Made by a program: the position numbers and the translations under genes. 43,880 nt of DNA from an uncultured Rhodospirillales bacterium (GTDB taxonomy: Bacteria; Pseudomonadota; Alphaproteobacteria; Reyranellales; Reyranellaceae): positions 1 through 43,880 of the forward strand of contig CADECW010000034.1 in the NCBI GenBank assembly GCA_902825855.1. The letters run 5' to 3'. Positions 35,801 through 43,396 of the stretch are shown in pieces (within the stretch, counting starts at the first letter, position 1; each line of letters begins with the position of its first letter). Under the pieces are notes generated by a model. The model worked only from the letters and a program-made list of their open reading frames with translations. It did no database searches and was not told the DNA's origin.

Positions 35801-37919
35801 CCGCAACCACGTCGAACTCGGTCTGCGTGCCTTCACGCGAGTAGCGGCCCTCGAAGGTGGGACGAATGCCGAGATAGACGTTGCGCGTGCGCATGGGCAG
35901 CGTCTTCTCGGTCTTGGTGGCGCGACCGCCGCCGGGCTCGAAGACGCGTACCTGGACCTGGGCGCGCAGCGGCAGCGGCGTGTCCTTGACGTCGCCGCCC
36001 CATTCCAGCCTGGTCTTGCCTCGCTCGTCGGTGTCGGGTGCCTTGAGGGTCAGGAACGGCGGCTCGAAGGCCTTGCGATCCTCGTGGGAACCGAAGCTGT
36101 AGCGCGCGAAGTCGGGGAAGGGCGAGGCGTCGACGACGATGCGCATGTCGGCCTCGACCGTGAGGCCCGAACCCGGCGCCCCGTAGAGGAAGTCGGCCTG
36201 CACGTCGAAGGTGTTGACCTGGCCCGGCTTGAGGATCGGTTGGTTGGGGGTCAGCTCGACCTTGAGCTTTTCAGGCACGAAGTCCTCGACCGAGAACTCC
36301 ACCGTGCCGACCGGGGGCGCCTTGGGATCGACATGGGCGGCCACCGTCCAGCGCCCGCGTCGCGACGACTTCGGCAGGTCGATCGGCTGATGCAGCGCGC
36401 CGCCCGGCGGCAAGGTCTGGCTGAAGCGCGTGAACTCGCTGCCGTCCGGGCGCTTCACGATCAGCGTCACAGGCACGTTGGCGAGCGCCGTCGCCGAGGC
36501 GTCGCGCAGCATCGCCATGAGCTGCACCGTCTCGCCAGGGCGATAGACGCCCCGCTCGGTGTAGAGGAAGGCGTCGACCGGCCCGGGCTGGTCGCGGCCG
36601 CTGACGCCGCGGTCGGAGAAGTCGAACGGCGTCTTGTTGAGCTCGAGGCGGCTGAAGTCCTGCTTGGCCGAGTCCGACGCCATGACCGCGCCGGCGCGCG
36701 CTGCGCCGCGACCCTTGAGCAGGCCGGCGGCGAACAGGACGCGGCCGGCCTCGTCGGTCATCGCCTTGGCCATCGGCTCGTTGCCTCGCGACAGCAGCAC
36801 GACTTCCACGTTGGCCAGCGGCTTGGCGGTCTGCAGGGAGCGCGCGAACACATTCAGCCCGTCGTCACCGGTGAAGGTGGTCAGCGCGATGTCGGTGTCC
36901 ATCACCCACATGCCGGTCGCCTGGCCGGTACCGTTCTGCTCCTCGGCCTCGTCGTAGCTGCGCGCCGGCGGCTGGGCGGCGTTCCAGGCAACGACGAAAT
37001 AGGTGCCGGGCTTCCAGTCCTGCACGGTCTCGCGGATCGGGAAGGCGGTGGTCACCGGCTGGTTGGCGACGTTGCGCACCTCCATCGTGCCGCGCCATTG
37101 CAGGGCGCCGTTGGTGCCGTTCAACCAGCTGTACAGGCCCCACTGCTCGGTGATCGGCTGGCTTCCCGGATAGGTGTTGTCGTAGCGGTCGCGGGCGAAG
37201 CCCATGATGGCGCGCTCGTTGACGCGGTAGACGGCGATGCCGACCTTGGAGACGTTGATGGTCGTGACGGGCAGGCCGGCGGCGCTGCCGCGCGGCAGGA
37301 TGAAGCCCTTGCCCGGCAGGGTGACGACGGCCGGACGAGCGCCCAGCGCCACTTCGACTTCCTTGTCCTCGTCAAGCTTGACGCCGTCGCGGCCGGGGAA
37401 ACCCATGCGCAGGCGCACCTTGTAGTTCTCGCCGTAGTCGAGGCCGCCGATGCACAGCCGGTCGTCGACGACGCGCAGGGCAGATTTCACCTCAGGTGTA
37501 ATGGTGACGTAGTCGGCATAGTTGATGTTGCTGGTGGCCAGCGGCTTGTTGAAGGCAAGGCAGGCCTCGCCCTCGGCTCGGCTGGTGTCGAGCGCAAAGC
37601 GGCGATAGGCGAAGGGCTCGTCCGGCGCGGCGGGCGCCTGCGGCAACGGCACGGGTGCCGCGGAAGTCTGTGCGGGGGGAGTCTGGGCGGCAGGAGCGGG
37701 TGCAGGCTGCGTCGGAGCTGCGACGGGCGTCGCCGGCGCCGGCGTCGCGGGCTGTGCCGGCGTGGTGGGCTGGGTCGGCGCGGCGGGCGCCGGCTGGGTG
37801 ACGGTGGCGGTTCGGGTTGGTGCGTCGACCCGGTCCGCGGGTCTCCCGATCAAATAGCCTGCGATCCCCGATCCCAGCATGAGAGCCACGACCAGAGCAG
37901 CCAGCGACGACCGATTCAT
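32877..37919 (-). CDS. bacterial alpha-2-macroglobulin (YfhM-like) with thioester
   Basis: A giant envelope protein of 1680 residues, thought to trap attacking proteases and protect the envelope together with PBP1C. An N-terminal helix (LAALVVALMLGSGIAGYLIG, about 6-25) is followed by a Pro/Ala/Thr-rich linker (about 40-100) and then MG-type beta domains. The thioester motif is intact: YPYGCIEQ with C1226 and Q1229. There is no lipobox cysteine at the N-terminus, so it seems anchored by the helix rather than by lipid as in E. coli. The ATG at 37919 is preferred to the one at 37967 because it places the charged start immediately before the helix; neither ribosome site is strong. Confidence 0.93.
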   Translation of the reverse strand: MNRSSLAALVVALMLGSGIAGYLIGRPADRVDAPTRTATVTQPAPAAPTQPTTPAQPATPAPATPVAAPTQPAPAPAAQTPPAQTSAAPVPLPQAPAAPDEPFAYRRFALDTSRAEGEACLAFNKPLATSNINYADYVTITPEVKSALRVVDDRLCIGGLDYGENYKVRLRMGFPGRDGVKLDEDKEVEVALGARPAVVTLPGKGFILPRGSAAGLPVTTINVSKVGIAVYRVNERAIMGFARDRYDNTYPGSQPITEQWGLYSWLNGTNGALQWRGTMEVRNVANQPVTTAFPIRETVQDWKPGTYFVVAWNAAQPPARSYDEAEEQNGTGQATGMWVMDTDIALTTFTGDDGLNVFARSLQTAKPLANVEVVLLSRGNEPMAKAMTDEAGRVLFAAGLLKGRGAARAGAVMASDSAKQDFSRLELNKTPFDFSDRGVSGRDQPGPVDAFLYTERGVYRPGETVQLMAMLRDASATALANVPVTLIVKRPDGSEFTRFSQTLPPGGALHQPIDLPKSSRRGRWTVAAHVDPKAPPVGTVEFSVEDFVPEKLKVELTPNQPILKPGQVNTFDVQADFLYGAPGSGLTVEADMRIVVDASPFPDFARYSFGSHEDRKAFEPPFLTLKAPDTDERGKTRLEWGGDVKDTPLPLRAQVQVRVFEPGGGRATKTEKTLPMRTRNVYLGIRPTFEGRYSREGTQTEFDVVAVDGAGKQVERAGIEYKVERTDWNYQWYEVDGRWRWHSIANDRLITADTVSMRADAPTRLSFRLSWGPHRLTVVDRANKTTSTVQFYVGWYGGSDSGEETPDTLRVASDKESYQPGETARVRIEAPFAGEAMLAIATDRVLSTRNVTVPAGGTTIDVPVSADWGPGAYALVTAWRPLDKPADRVPTRAIGLTWLGLEPKLRTLAIELGTPEKITPRQRIEVPVKVGNLQGEEAFVTLAAVDEGILQLTRFKTPDPAEYYFGKRRLGLAVRDDYGRLLETRADDLGRIRVGGDAGDIGGLDIVPTRTVALFSGPVKLDGNGEAKIALEVPDFIGQLRLMAVAYAKSRVGSTDKRLYVRDAVSADVVLPRFLAPNDRGRLALSLHNIDGEAGEYRLTLQATGAVSLDRPVAEVRRLAAGQRELLTWPLVADNEAGFGKVSVELAGPGNFTVRREWDIQVRPAQTPSAVDTVSQLAAGRELTLDRNVTASFAPGTPRVAVSLTRIPGIDVAALLRALDKYPYGCIEQTTSRALPLLYYNDVALLGYGPADPRINDRVQEAVYRIVDMQLPDGSFGMWGPYSPAAEWLQSYAMDFLLRARDQNMAVPSASLQRGLTWLNRTVDKLSPNAQAYAWYVLAKAGLADPGRVRYFQDNEAGKISDGLAWAQLAAALNHVAEPGRARLAFAKARDMINAVDRHDYYGTALRNRAALLALAAEAGGREGFTQVASLVGERLNANVDYTTTQEQAWLVMAAHAMAGSGGGLAYSVDGERKTGTRDPVVINPDQAAIARGVRVKNESDGTLWMQVTARGVPTEPMPAATQGLSVQREFLTLEGRRADLRRLRQNDRLIVSISGRNIEGGYHEAALLDLLPAGFEIETVLTEEKAKSFAFLPKLSETRIAEGRDDRFFASFDLGRRTYRSWWDSDEDMKRSINSYHVAYIVRAVTPGSFALPATNVSDMYAPRVYGRTAMGRVEIAPR

Positions 37920-38090
37920 GAGAACCCCCGCGAAATAGCGCCGAACTCTATTCCAACGATTGTGCAAACACTGTGGAGTGTGGACCCCGGCGTAAGAATC
38001 TTCCAGCCTGTGGCGCGCATATCACGGTTTTTGACGGTTGTGGAAAGGCGACGCTTGAGCGGACTGGCCACGGCGTACTAAGCGCGAACG

Positions 38091-38522
38091 ATGTCGTTGC
38101 ATCTGATCAAGCTGGCCGTCGGCGTGGACGACCTTGCTCATATGAAGAAGGTACAGGCGGCGCGCCGCAAGCAGCGTCGACAAAGCGCGCGTTCGCCGCA
38201 CTGGGTCTATACCCGCAATACGCCGCGGCGCTCCGACGAGCTTCTGGCCGGCGGCTCGCTCTACTGGGTGGTGCGCGGCGTCATCCGCTGCCGCCAGGAG
38301 CTGGTCGGCTTCGAGGACGACATCGACCAGGACGACGGCAAGAAGTACTGCCGGATCAAAGTCAGGCGCACCCTGATCCCGACCGCGCCGCGCTCCTGCC
38401 AAGCCTTCCAGGGCTGGCGCTACCTCGAGCCGGAGCGGGCGCCGCCGGACCTGTCGAAGGGCGACACCACCGACATGCCGCCTGAAATGGCAGCGGAGCT
38501 GAAGAGGCTAGGATTGCTGTAG
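38091..38522 (+). CDS. DUF1489 family protein
   Basis: A 143-residue protein beginning MSLHLIKLAVGVDDLAHMKK and containing PRRSDELLAGGSLYWVVRGVI (about 45-65) and the C-terminal PEMAAELKRLGLL; these blocks define DUF1489, a family I know from Alphaproteobacteria. No function is assigned. A conserved YWVVRG core and many basic residues (RRKQRRQ) suggest nucleic-acid or RNA-modification contact, but that is a guess. It diverges from the alpha-2-macroglobulin gene and converges with the MotB-like gene (20 bases between stops). Confidence 0.88.
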   Translation: MSLHLIKLAVGVDDLAHMKKVQAARRKQRRQSARSPHWVYTRNTPRRSDELLAGGSLYWVVRGVIRCRQELVGFEDDIDQDDGKKYCRIKVRRTLIPTAPRSCQAFQGWRYLEPERAPPDLSKGDTTDMPPEMAAELKRLGLL

Positions 38523-38542
38523 CCTGCGCTCCCCGCATGAAC

Positions 38543-39742
38543 CTATCGGCTCGTGAGCTTGAGCTCGATGCGGCGGTTGCGGGCGCTGTCGATGACCGAG
38601 AGAGGCTGATATTCGCCATAGCCTGCGGCGACCAGGCGGTCATTGGGTATGCCCTGGCTGTTCAGGAATTTCACGACGGCGATGGCGCGTGCCGCCGACA
38701 GTTCCCAATTCGATGGAAAGACGACGTTGCGGATCGGCTTGTCGTCGGTGTGGCCGTCGACCTGCAGCACCCAATGGATTTCCTTGGGGATGCGCGAGGC
38801 GATCTCGACCAGCCGGTGGGCGACTTCGGCGAGTTGCTTCTCGCCGGCCGGCTGCAGTTGCGCCGAGCCCGACGGGAACAGCACCTCGGACTGGAAGACG
38901 AAGCGGTCGCCGACGACCTGCACGTCGCGCTGGCCGGCCAGCGCCTCGCGCAGCTTGCCGAAGAATTCGGAGCGGTATCGCGCCAGCTCCTCGACCTTGC
39001 TGGCTAGCGCGCGATTGAGCTTCTGGCCGAGATCGACGATCTGCGCCTGCTGATCCTTGGCCTTGGCTTCCGACGCGTCGAGGGCGGCGTTGAGGCGGCC
39101 AAGCTCATCCTTCAGCCCGGCCATCTCGGCGGTCATCCGCACCACGGCCGCCTTCTGCTCGGCGGAGAGCTTCTGCTCCTCGGTGAGGTCGCTGAAGAGC
39201 TTCCCCTTCTCGTTGTTGGCGGCGGCCAGCGACGCGGCCAGTCGCGTCAGTTCCAGCCGCTGGCGCTCGATCTCCTTCTGCAGGTCTGCCGCCTTGGCCT
39301 CGGAGTCCTTCGCGGCGCTCTGCATGGCGGCGGCGAGCTTGTCGCGTTCGGCCAGCATCGAGGTCAGCCGTTCGGTAAGTTGGTCGCGCTGGATCTTGAG
39401 GGCATCGGAAGACCTGCGCTCGGCGGCGAGATCGCCGGTCAGCTTGTCGCGCTCGCTGCGCATCTGCGCGATCTGCAGCGTGAGCTGCTCGAGATCCTTC
39501 TGCAGGCCCTGGCCGGCCCGCTTCTCGATCGAGAGTTGGTTCGCGAGGTCGCCGATCTGACGGCTGAGCTGATCGATCGCGCTGTCGCGGGTGCTGACTG
39601 CGCTGGACAAGGTGAACTGCGCCACGCTGAACAGCGTCAGCAGGAATATCAGCACCATCAGGAGCGTCGTCAACGCATCGACGTAGCCCGGCCAGATGTA
39701 GTCGGCGGCTCCGCCGCGACGGTGGGAGGAGGCAGCGGCCAT
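38543..39742 (-). CDS. MotB-like peptidoglycan-binding protein with long coiled coil and OmpA domain
   Basis: A 399-residue inner-membrane protein: a short basic head, one helix (about 19-44) beginning PGYVDALTTLLMVLIF, then a very long coiled coil (about 50-270, rich in Glu/Lys/Gln/Ala heptads) and a C-terminal OmpA/MotB peptidoglycan-binding domain (about 280-399, with VDGHTDDKPI, NWELSAARAIAVV and GYGEYQPL). D22 in the helix sits where MotB, ExbD and TolR carry the proton-binding aspartate. It starts three bases after the stop of the MotA-like gene, so the pair forms a predicted stator-like complex. The coiled coil between membrane and peptidoglycan domain is far longer than in flagellar MotB. 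Confidence 0.9.
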   Translation of the reverse strand: MAAASSHRRGGAADYIWPGYVDALTTLLMVLIFLLTLFSVAQFTLSSAVSTRDSAIDQLSRQIGDLANQLSIEKRAGQGLQKDLEQLTLQIAQMRSERDKLTGDLAAERRSSDALKIQRDQLTERLTSMLAERDKLAAAMQSAAKDSEAKAADLQKEIERQRLELTRLAASLAAANNEKGKLFSDLTEEQKLSAEQKAAVVRMTAEMAGLKDELGRLNAALDASEAKAKDQQAQIVDLGQKLNRALASKVEELARYRSEFFGKLREALAGQRDVQVVGDRFVFQSEVLFPSGSAQLQPAGEKQLAEVAHRLVEIASRIPKEIHWVLQVDGHTDDKPIRNVVFPSNWELSAARAIAVVKFLNSQGIPNDRLVAAGYGEYQPLSVIDSARNRRIELKLTSR

Positions 39743-39745
39743 CGC

Positions 39746-41044
39746 CTAGCCTTCGCCCGGCGGATGGACCGCGCCGCGGGAAGTCGAGGCCAAAGTCCTA
39801 GCGAGCAGGCGGAACTCGCCGCGCAGTTCGTCGGCAAGCGCCGTGCGGCCGCGGACGTTCTCGTCGACCAGGCGAGCCAGATGGCCCTCGATGGCGCGCT
39901 GGTGCGCCTGCAGGGCCTCGCGCTCCTCGACAGAGCTGCGTTCGCCGAGCCGCTCGACCATGACCCGCAATTCGTCGCCAAGCACCGCCCGGCTGCGCCC
40001 ATTCTCCTCAAGCAATCGGACGAGATGGCTCTCGATGGTGCGCTGATGGGTCGCCAGCGCCTCGCGGTCGCTGTCCGACGGGCCGCGTTCGCCGAGCCGG
40101 TTGATCGCCGCGCGCAATTCGATCGACTGCTCGCCCATGCGGGCAAGCAGCGTTTGCTGGCCGCGCATCGCTTCGGCCAGTGCGGCCAGGCGCTCGACCA
40201 GCGTGACGTTGCCGGCAACGGCGGCCTCGCGGCTTTCCTCGGAGCGGCGCAGCGTGCGGGTAAGGTCGTCGAGGCCGTCGGCGGTGCGCTCGAGCAGCGC
40301 CTCGACGTAGGCCGAGACACCTTGCTCGCCATCGATGCTGACCCCGCTGGACAGCCGCGTGGCGCTCGCCAGCCATTCCTCGAGCTCGATATGGAAACGG
40401 CCCTGGGCCTGGCTCGCCTGAAGCTCGAGGAAACCCAGCACCAGCGAGCCGGACAGGCCGAACAGCGAGGCGCCGAAAGCCGTGGCCATGCCCTTGAGCG
40501 GGCCCTCGATGCTCTCCTTGAGCTTGGCGAACATGCTGATGGCGTCGCCGCCGGTGACCTGGAGCCGGCCGATGGCATCGGCCACGGCGCTGATGGTTTC
40601 AAGCAGTCCCCAGAAGGTGCCTAGCAGGCCGAGGAAGATCAGCAGGCCTATCAGGTAGCGCGTGAGGTCACGGCGCTCGTCGAGGCGGGTCGCGATGCCG
40701 TCGAGCACGGCGCGGGTGGCGGTGGGCGAGAGCCGCAGCCGGTCCTGGCGTTCGCCGAGCATGGTTGCGAGCGGTGCCAGCAGGTTCAGCGTGTGGGTGG
40801 AGAGCGGGGGTGCACCTTCCTCGCGATGCTGGAAGCGGCGCAGCCATTTGACTTCGGGCCACAGCGACACGACCTGGCGCATGACGAAGAAAATGCCGAT
40901 CACCAATACGGCCACGATCACGCCGTTCAGGATCGGCGTGTTCATGAACACACGCAGCAGGTCGACGTGCAGCACGTAGGCGAGTCCGCCGACGGCCGCC
41001 AGGAACAACAGCATCCGGATGAGATAGGGGAGTGGACTGCTCAT
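39746..41044 (-). CDS. MotA/TolQ/ExbB-like proton-channel protein with extended C-terminal tail
   Basis: A 432-residue protein: two N-terminal helices (about 8-26, 36-56), a cytoplasmic loop, then two helices with the MotA/TolQ/ExbB core (YLIGLLIFLGLLGTFWGLL and ESIEGPLKGMATAFGASLFG, followed by LSGSLVLGFLELQ). The remaining ~170 residues form a charged helical tail not seen in TolQ or ExbB. It contains about two and a half copies of a 48-residue repeat (HQRTIESHLVRLLEEN... and HQRAIEGHLARLVDEN...). Start at ATG 41044. It lies between the OmpA-like and MotB-like genes. No flagellar genes are nearby, and Tol/Ton partners (TolA, TonB) are absent. Confidence 0.88.
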   Translation of the reverse strand: MSSPLPYLIRMLLFLAAVGGLAYVLHVDLLRVFMNTPILNGVIVAVLVIGIFFVMRQVVSLWPEVKWLRRFQHREEGAPPLSTHTLNLLAPLATMLGERQDRLRLSPTATRAVLDGIATRLDERRDLTRYLIGLLIFLGLLGTFWGLLETISAVADAIGRLQVTGGDAISMFAKLKESIEGPLKGMATAFGASLFGLSGSLVLGFLELQASQAQGRFHIELEEWLASATRLSSGVSIDGEQGVSAYVEALLERTADGLDDLTRTLRRSEESREAAVAGNVTLVERLAALAEAMRGQQTLLARMGEQSIELRAAINRLGERGPSDSDREALATHQRTIESHLVRLLEENGRSRAVLGDELRVMVERLGERSSVEEREALQAHQRAIEGHLARLVDENVRGRTALADELRGEFRLLARTLASTSRGAVHPPGEG

Positions 41045-41081
41045 GCGGTCGGACTCGGGCGGTCGGGCGGCGCGAGCTTGA

Positions 41082-41651
41082 TCACGTGTTGGGCACCAGG
41101 ATCTCGACGGAAGCGCCGTCGCCTGAGAAGCTACCGACCTCGATGCGCGACTTGACGCCCCGGTCGATGAGGTAGCTGCGCACGACGAGGGCGCGCGCCA
41201 GCGCAACCTTGCGGCTGTCGGCTCCGATGTCGGCAGCGAGGGCGCGCAGCTCGAGCCGACGCATCTTCTGGTCGGCAATGCGTTTGGCGATCTGGTCGAG
41301 CTCGGCTTTGGTGGCAGGAGTCAGGACGACCGACCGGCCGATGAAAGTGATCGTGCCGAGGGAGCCGTCGGGTTGGGTGGTCGGGACGACGACAGGAGGG
41401 CCGAGCGCCACGGCCTGGCCGGGCGGTGATGCAGCAGGGACCGTGACCGTCGGCGCTGCCGGAGCGTTCACCAAACGGCTTTCGATCGGACCGGCTGGCG
41501 GCGCCGGCAGGTTGCGCTCGTACGTCCCCGGCGCGCCGGCAACCGGCACACGGGCCGGCCGCACGACGATGTCCTGCGCCAGAGCAGGCGCTGCTCCAAG
41601 GGCCAGCGCGGCAAGCGAGAGGCTGCGCACGGCAACCGAGGACGAGGGCAT
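41082..41651 (-). CDS. small periplasmic OmpA-like domain protein
   Basis: A 189-residue exported protein. The signal peptide (SSVAVRSLSLAALALGAAPALA) is cut near residue 26. A Pro/Ala-rich linker (about 35-100) leads into a C-terminal OmpA-like fold (about 105-189): ITFIGRSVVLTPATKAEL, then LELRALAADIGADSRKVALARALVVRSYLI and ending VEILVPNT. The domain is shorter than usual and the DGHTD-type peptidoglycan contact is not obvious. I use the ATG at 41651, preceded by TGAGAGG nine bases upstream, because it starts directly before the signal peptide. It is 37 bases from the MotA-like gene and probably heads this three-gene unit. Confidence 0.75.
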   Translation of the reverse strand: MPSSSVAVRSLSLAALALGAAPALAQDIVVRPARVPVAGAPGTYERNLPAPPAGPIESRLVNAPAAPTVTVPAASPPGQAVALGPPVVVPTTQPDGSLGTITFIGRSVVLTPATKAELDQIAKRIADQKMRRLELRALAADIGADSRKVALARALVVRSYLIDRGVKSRIEVGSFSGDGASVEILVPNT

Positions 41652-41802
41652 AACCAATTGCCTCTCAACGAAAATTTGGCTGAACAATACCCAAAGGCAG
41701 AGACCCGCTCAACCAGCGGCGGGTGCTCTTGGCCTATCCTTGTGGAGAGTTTGGCCGTTGTATGGCCGCCTTCTCATTGGGCCTCTAGCCAGGCCCGCGG
41801 GT

Positions 41803-42705
41803 TCATGAAGCCGAAGAGCCCAGGATCCCGATCATGGGATCATGCAGGCCGAAGTTGCTGCCGAGCACGGACGGACCGCCGAGCTCGTAGGGTTTGCCCG
41901 CGATGTCGCTCACGACGCCGCCCGCTTCGCGCACCAGTAGAATACCGGCGGCGACATCCCATGGCGCCAGCCCGTATTCGAAGAAGGCGTCGTAACGGCC
42001 GGCCGCGAGGAAGGCGAAGTCGAGTGAGGCCGCGCCCCAGCGCCGCACGCCGGCGGTCTGCCGTGTCACGGCCTCGAGCCGGCGGTGATAGTCGCCATGA
42101 TCGCCCTTGCCGATGTTGGGGATGCCCGTCGCCACGAGGGCGCGCGCCGGGTCCTTACGGCCCGAAACCCGCAGCCGACGCGACCGAGCATTGGGCGTGT
42201 CGACGTACGCGCCGTTGCCTTTCTCGGCCCAGAACAGCTCGTCGGAGATCGGCTGGTAGATCACTCCAGCGATGATTTCGCCCTCGCGCTCCAAACCGAT
42301 CGAGATGGCGAAATGCGGCACGCCGTGGAGAAAGTTGGTCGTGCCGTCGAGCGGATCGACGATCCAGCGATTGCGGCCGTCGCCCTTGGTCTCGCCGCCT
42401 TCCTCGCCGAGAAAGCCGTATTCGGGCCGCGTCCGGGCGAGCTCGGCGCGCACGGTGCGCTCGGCCTTGATGTCGGCATGGCTGACAAAGTCACCCGGGC
42501 CCTTCTCGGAAATCTGCAGATGCTCGACCTCGCCGAAGTCGCGCTTCAGGTTCTTGGCCGCGGCGAAGGCGGCGCGAATCATCACGGTGATGGTTGCCGA
42601 GCGCGGCGCCAGGGAGCGACGCTCGCGCGGGCCCGGGCGCTCGCGGCCGGTGCTGAGCGGGGCGCGGCCGATGCGGGCGACGGGTTGATCGGGCGCGCGG
42701 GCCAC
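41803..42705 (-). CDS. suhB: inositol monophosphatase family protein
   Basis: Mg-dependent phosphatase of the IMPase/SuhB family. Metal ligands are visible as E101 (GFLGEEGG), D117 and D120 (IVDPLDGTTNFLHG), with a further aspartate in APWDVAAGILLVREAGG. Predicted to hydrolyse inositol-1-phosphate or related sugar phosphates; SuhB homologues also affect ribosome and RNA polymerase function. The start is uncertain: a GTG at 42705 (with AAGGA nine bases upstream, inside the end of efp) gives 300 residues, including a ~40-residue Arg/Pro-rich head. The conserved domain starts only at ITVMIRAAFAAAKNL. Directly downstream of efp, so probably co-transcribed. Confidence 0.9.
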   Translation of the reverse strand: MARAPDQPVARIGRAPLSTGRERPGPRERRSLAPRSATITVMIRAAFAAAKNLKRDFGEVEHLQISEKGPGDFVSHADIKAERTVRAELARTRPEYGFLGEEGGETKGDGRNRWIVDPLDGTTNFLHGVPHFAISIGLEREGEIIAGVIYQPISDELFWAEKGNGAYVDTPNARSRRLRVSGRKDPARALVATGIPNIGKGDHGDYHRRLEAVTRQTAGVRRWGAASLDFAFLAAGRYDAFFEYGLAPWDVAAGILLVREAGGVVSDIAGKPYELGGPSVLGSNFGLHDPMIGILGSSAS

Positions 42706-42710
42706 TGCAA

Positions 42711-43280
42711 TCAATCCTTGGCGCGTTCCATGTAGCTGCCGTCTTCGGTGTTGATCACCAGCCTGGTGCCAACGGCGATGTGCGGCGGGACCATCACCTT
42801 GATGCCGCCTTCGACGACGGCGGGCTTATAAGACGAGGAGGCGGTCTGGCCCCTCACCACGGCATCGGCCTCGGTGACCGCGAGGGTGACGCTCTTGGGC
42901 AGCTCGACGCCGACCGGAGTGCCTTCGTAGAGCGATACCGTCACTTCCATGCCGTCCTGCAACCAGCGCGACTGGTCGGGATCGAGCACGTCGGCGCCCA
43001 CGGTTAGCTGCTCGTAGTTCTCCTTGTCCATGAACGTGAAACCGTTGTCGTCCTTGAACAGGTAGGTGCATTCGCGCTCGTCGATATGGACGTGCTCGAT
43101 GGTCTCGCCGGAACGGAAGCGCTCCTGCAGCTTGTTGCCTTCGCGCAGCGCCTTGGCCTCGATGGCGACGAAGGCGCCGCCCTTGCCGGGGCTGATATGC
43201 TGCACCTTTGCGGCCACCCAGAGCTTGCCGTTGTATTCGATGACATTGCCGGCGCGGATGGAATTGACGGGCACTTTCAT
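42711..43280 (-). CDS. efp: translation elongation factor P
   Basis: Relieves ribosome stalling at polyproline stretches. The 189-residue protein has the three EF-P beta-barrel domains: MKVPVNSIRAGNVIEYNGKL at the start, TYLFKDDNGFTFMDKENYEQ in the middle, and the closing VNTEDGSYMERA. The modification-loop lysine is K33 in ISPGKGGAF, the residue that receives beta-lysine from EpmA in organisms with that pathway. The start of an epmA gene is found at 43825, in agreement. Several proteins in this window are proline-rich (the transglycosylase and alpha-2-macroglobulin linkers), which are typical EF-P clients. Confidence 0.97.
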   Translation of the reverse strand: MKVPVNSIRAGNVIEYNGKLWVAAKVQHISPGKGGAFVAIEAKALREGNKLQERFRSGETIEHVHIDERECTYLFKDDNGFTFMDKENYEQLTVGADVLDPDQSRWLQDGMEVTVSLYEGTPVGVELPKSVTLAVTEADAVVRGQTASSSYKPAVVEGGIKVMVPPHIAVGTRLVINTEDGSYMERAKD

Positions 43281-43370
43281 GGGTTTACCGCAGGTCGAAT
43301 GAATGGAATTCGGCCTCGTCCGCGAAGGCGGGTCGAGGCCGGCGCGGGCTTTTATCAAAGGCGGCGGGGG

Positions 43371-43390
43371 GCCGCAACCGGGGCTGCGGC
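43371..43390. terminator. GC-rich hairpin downstream of the second YjbR gene
   Basis: GCCGCA (43371-43376) and TGCGGC (43385-43390) form a six-pair stem with an eight-base loop, seven bases beyond the leftward stop at 43397 and upstream of efp. On the minus strand it is followed by a C-rich stretch and then TTTGATAAAAG, not by an immediate T-run. Confidence 0.35.
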
Positions 43391-43396
43391 TGCCTG

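Noticed and set aside
32733..38081. An open frame of 1782 codons on the plus strand across pbpC and the alpha-2-macroglobulin
   Set aside because: It is the antisense shadow of two well-recognised genes in GC-rich DNA; its translation is His/Arg/Gly/Asp-rich without any family motif.
38543..41044. Flagellar stator motAB
   Set aside because: No flagellar genes nearby, and the domain sizes (170-residue tail, 220-residue coiled coil) do not fit flagellar stators.
38543..41651. Zorya anti-phage system
   Set aside because: The MotA/MotB-like pair with long helical parts recalls ZorA/ZorB, but here the long coiled coil is in the B protein, and no ZorC, ZorD or ZorE gene lies on either side (neighbours are suhB/efp and DUF1489).
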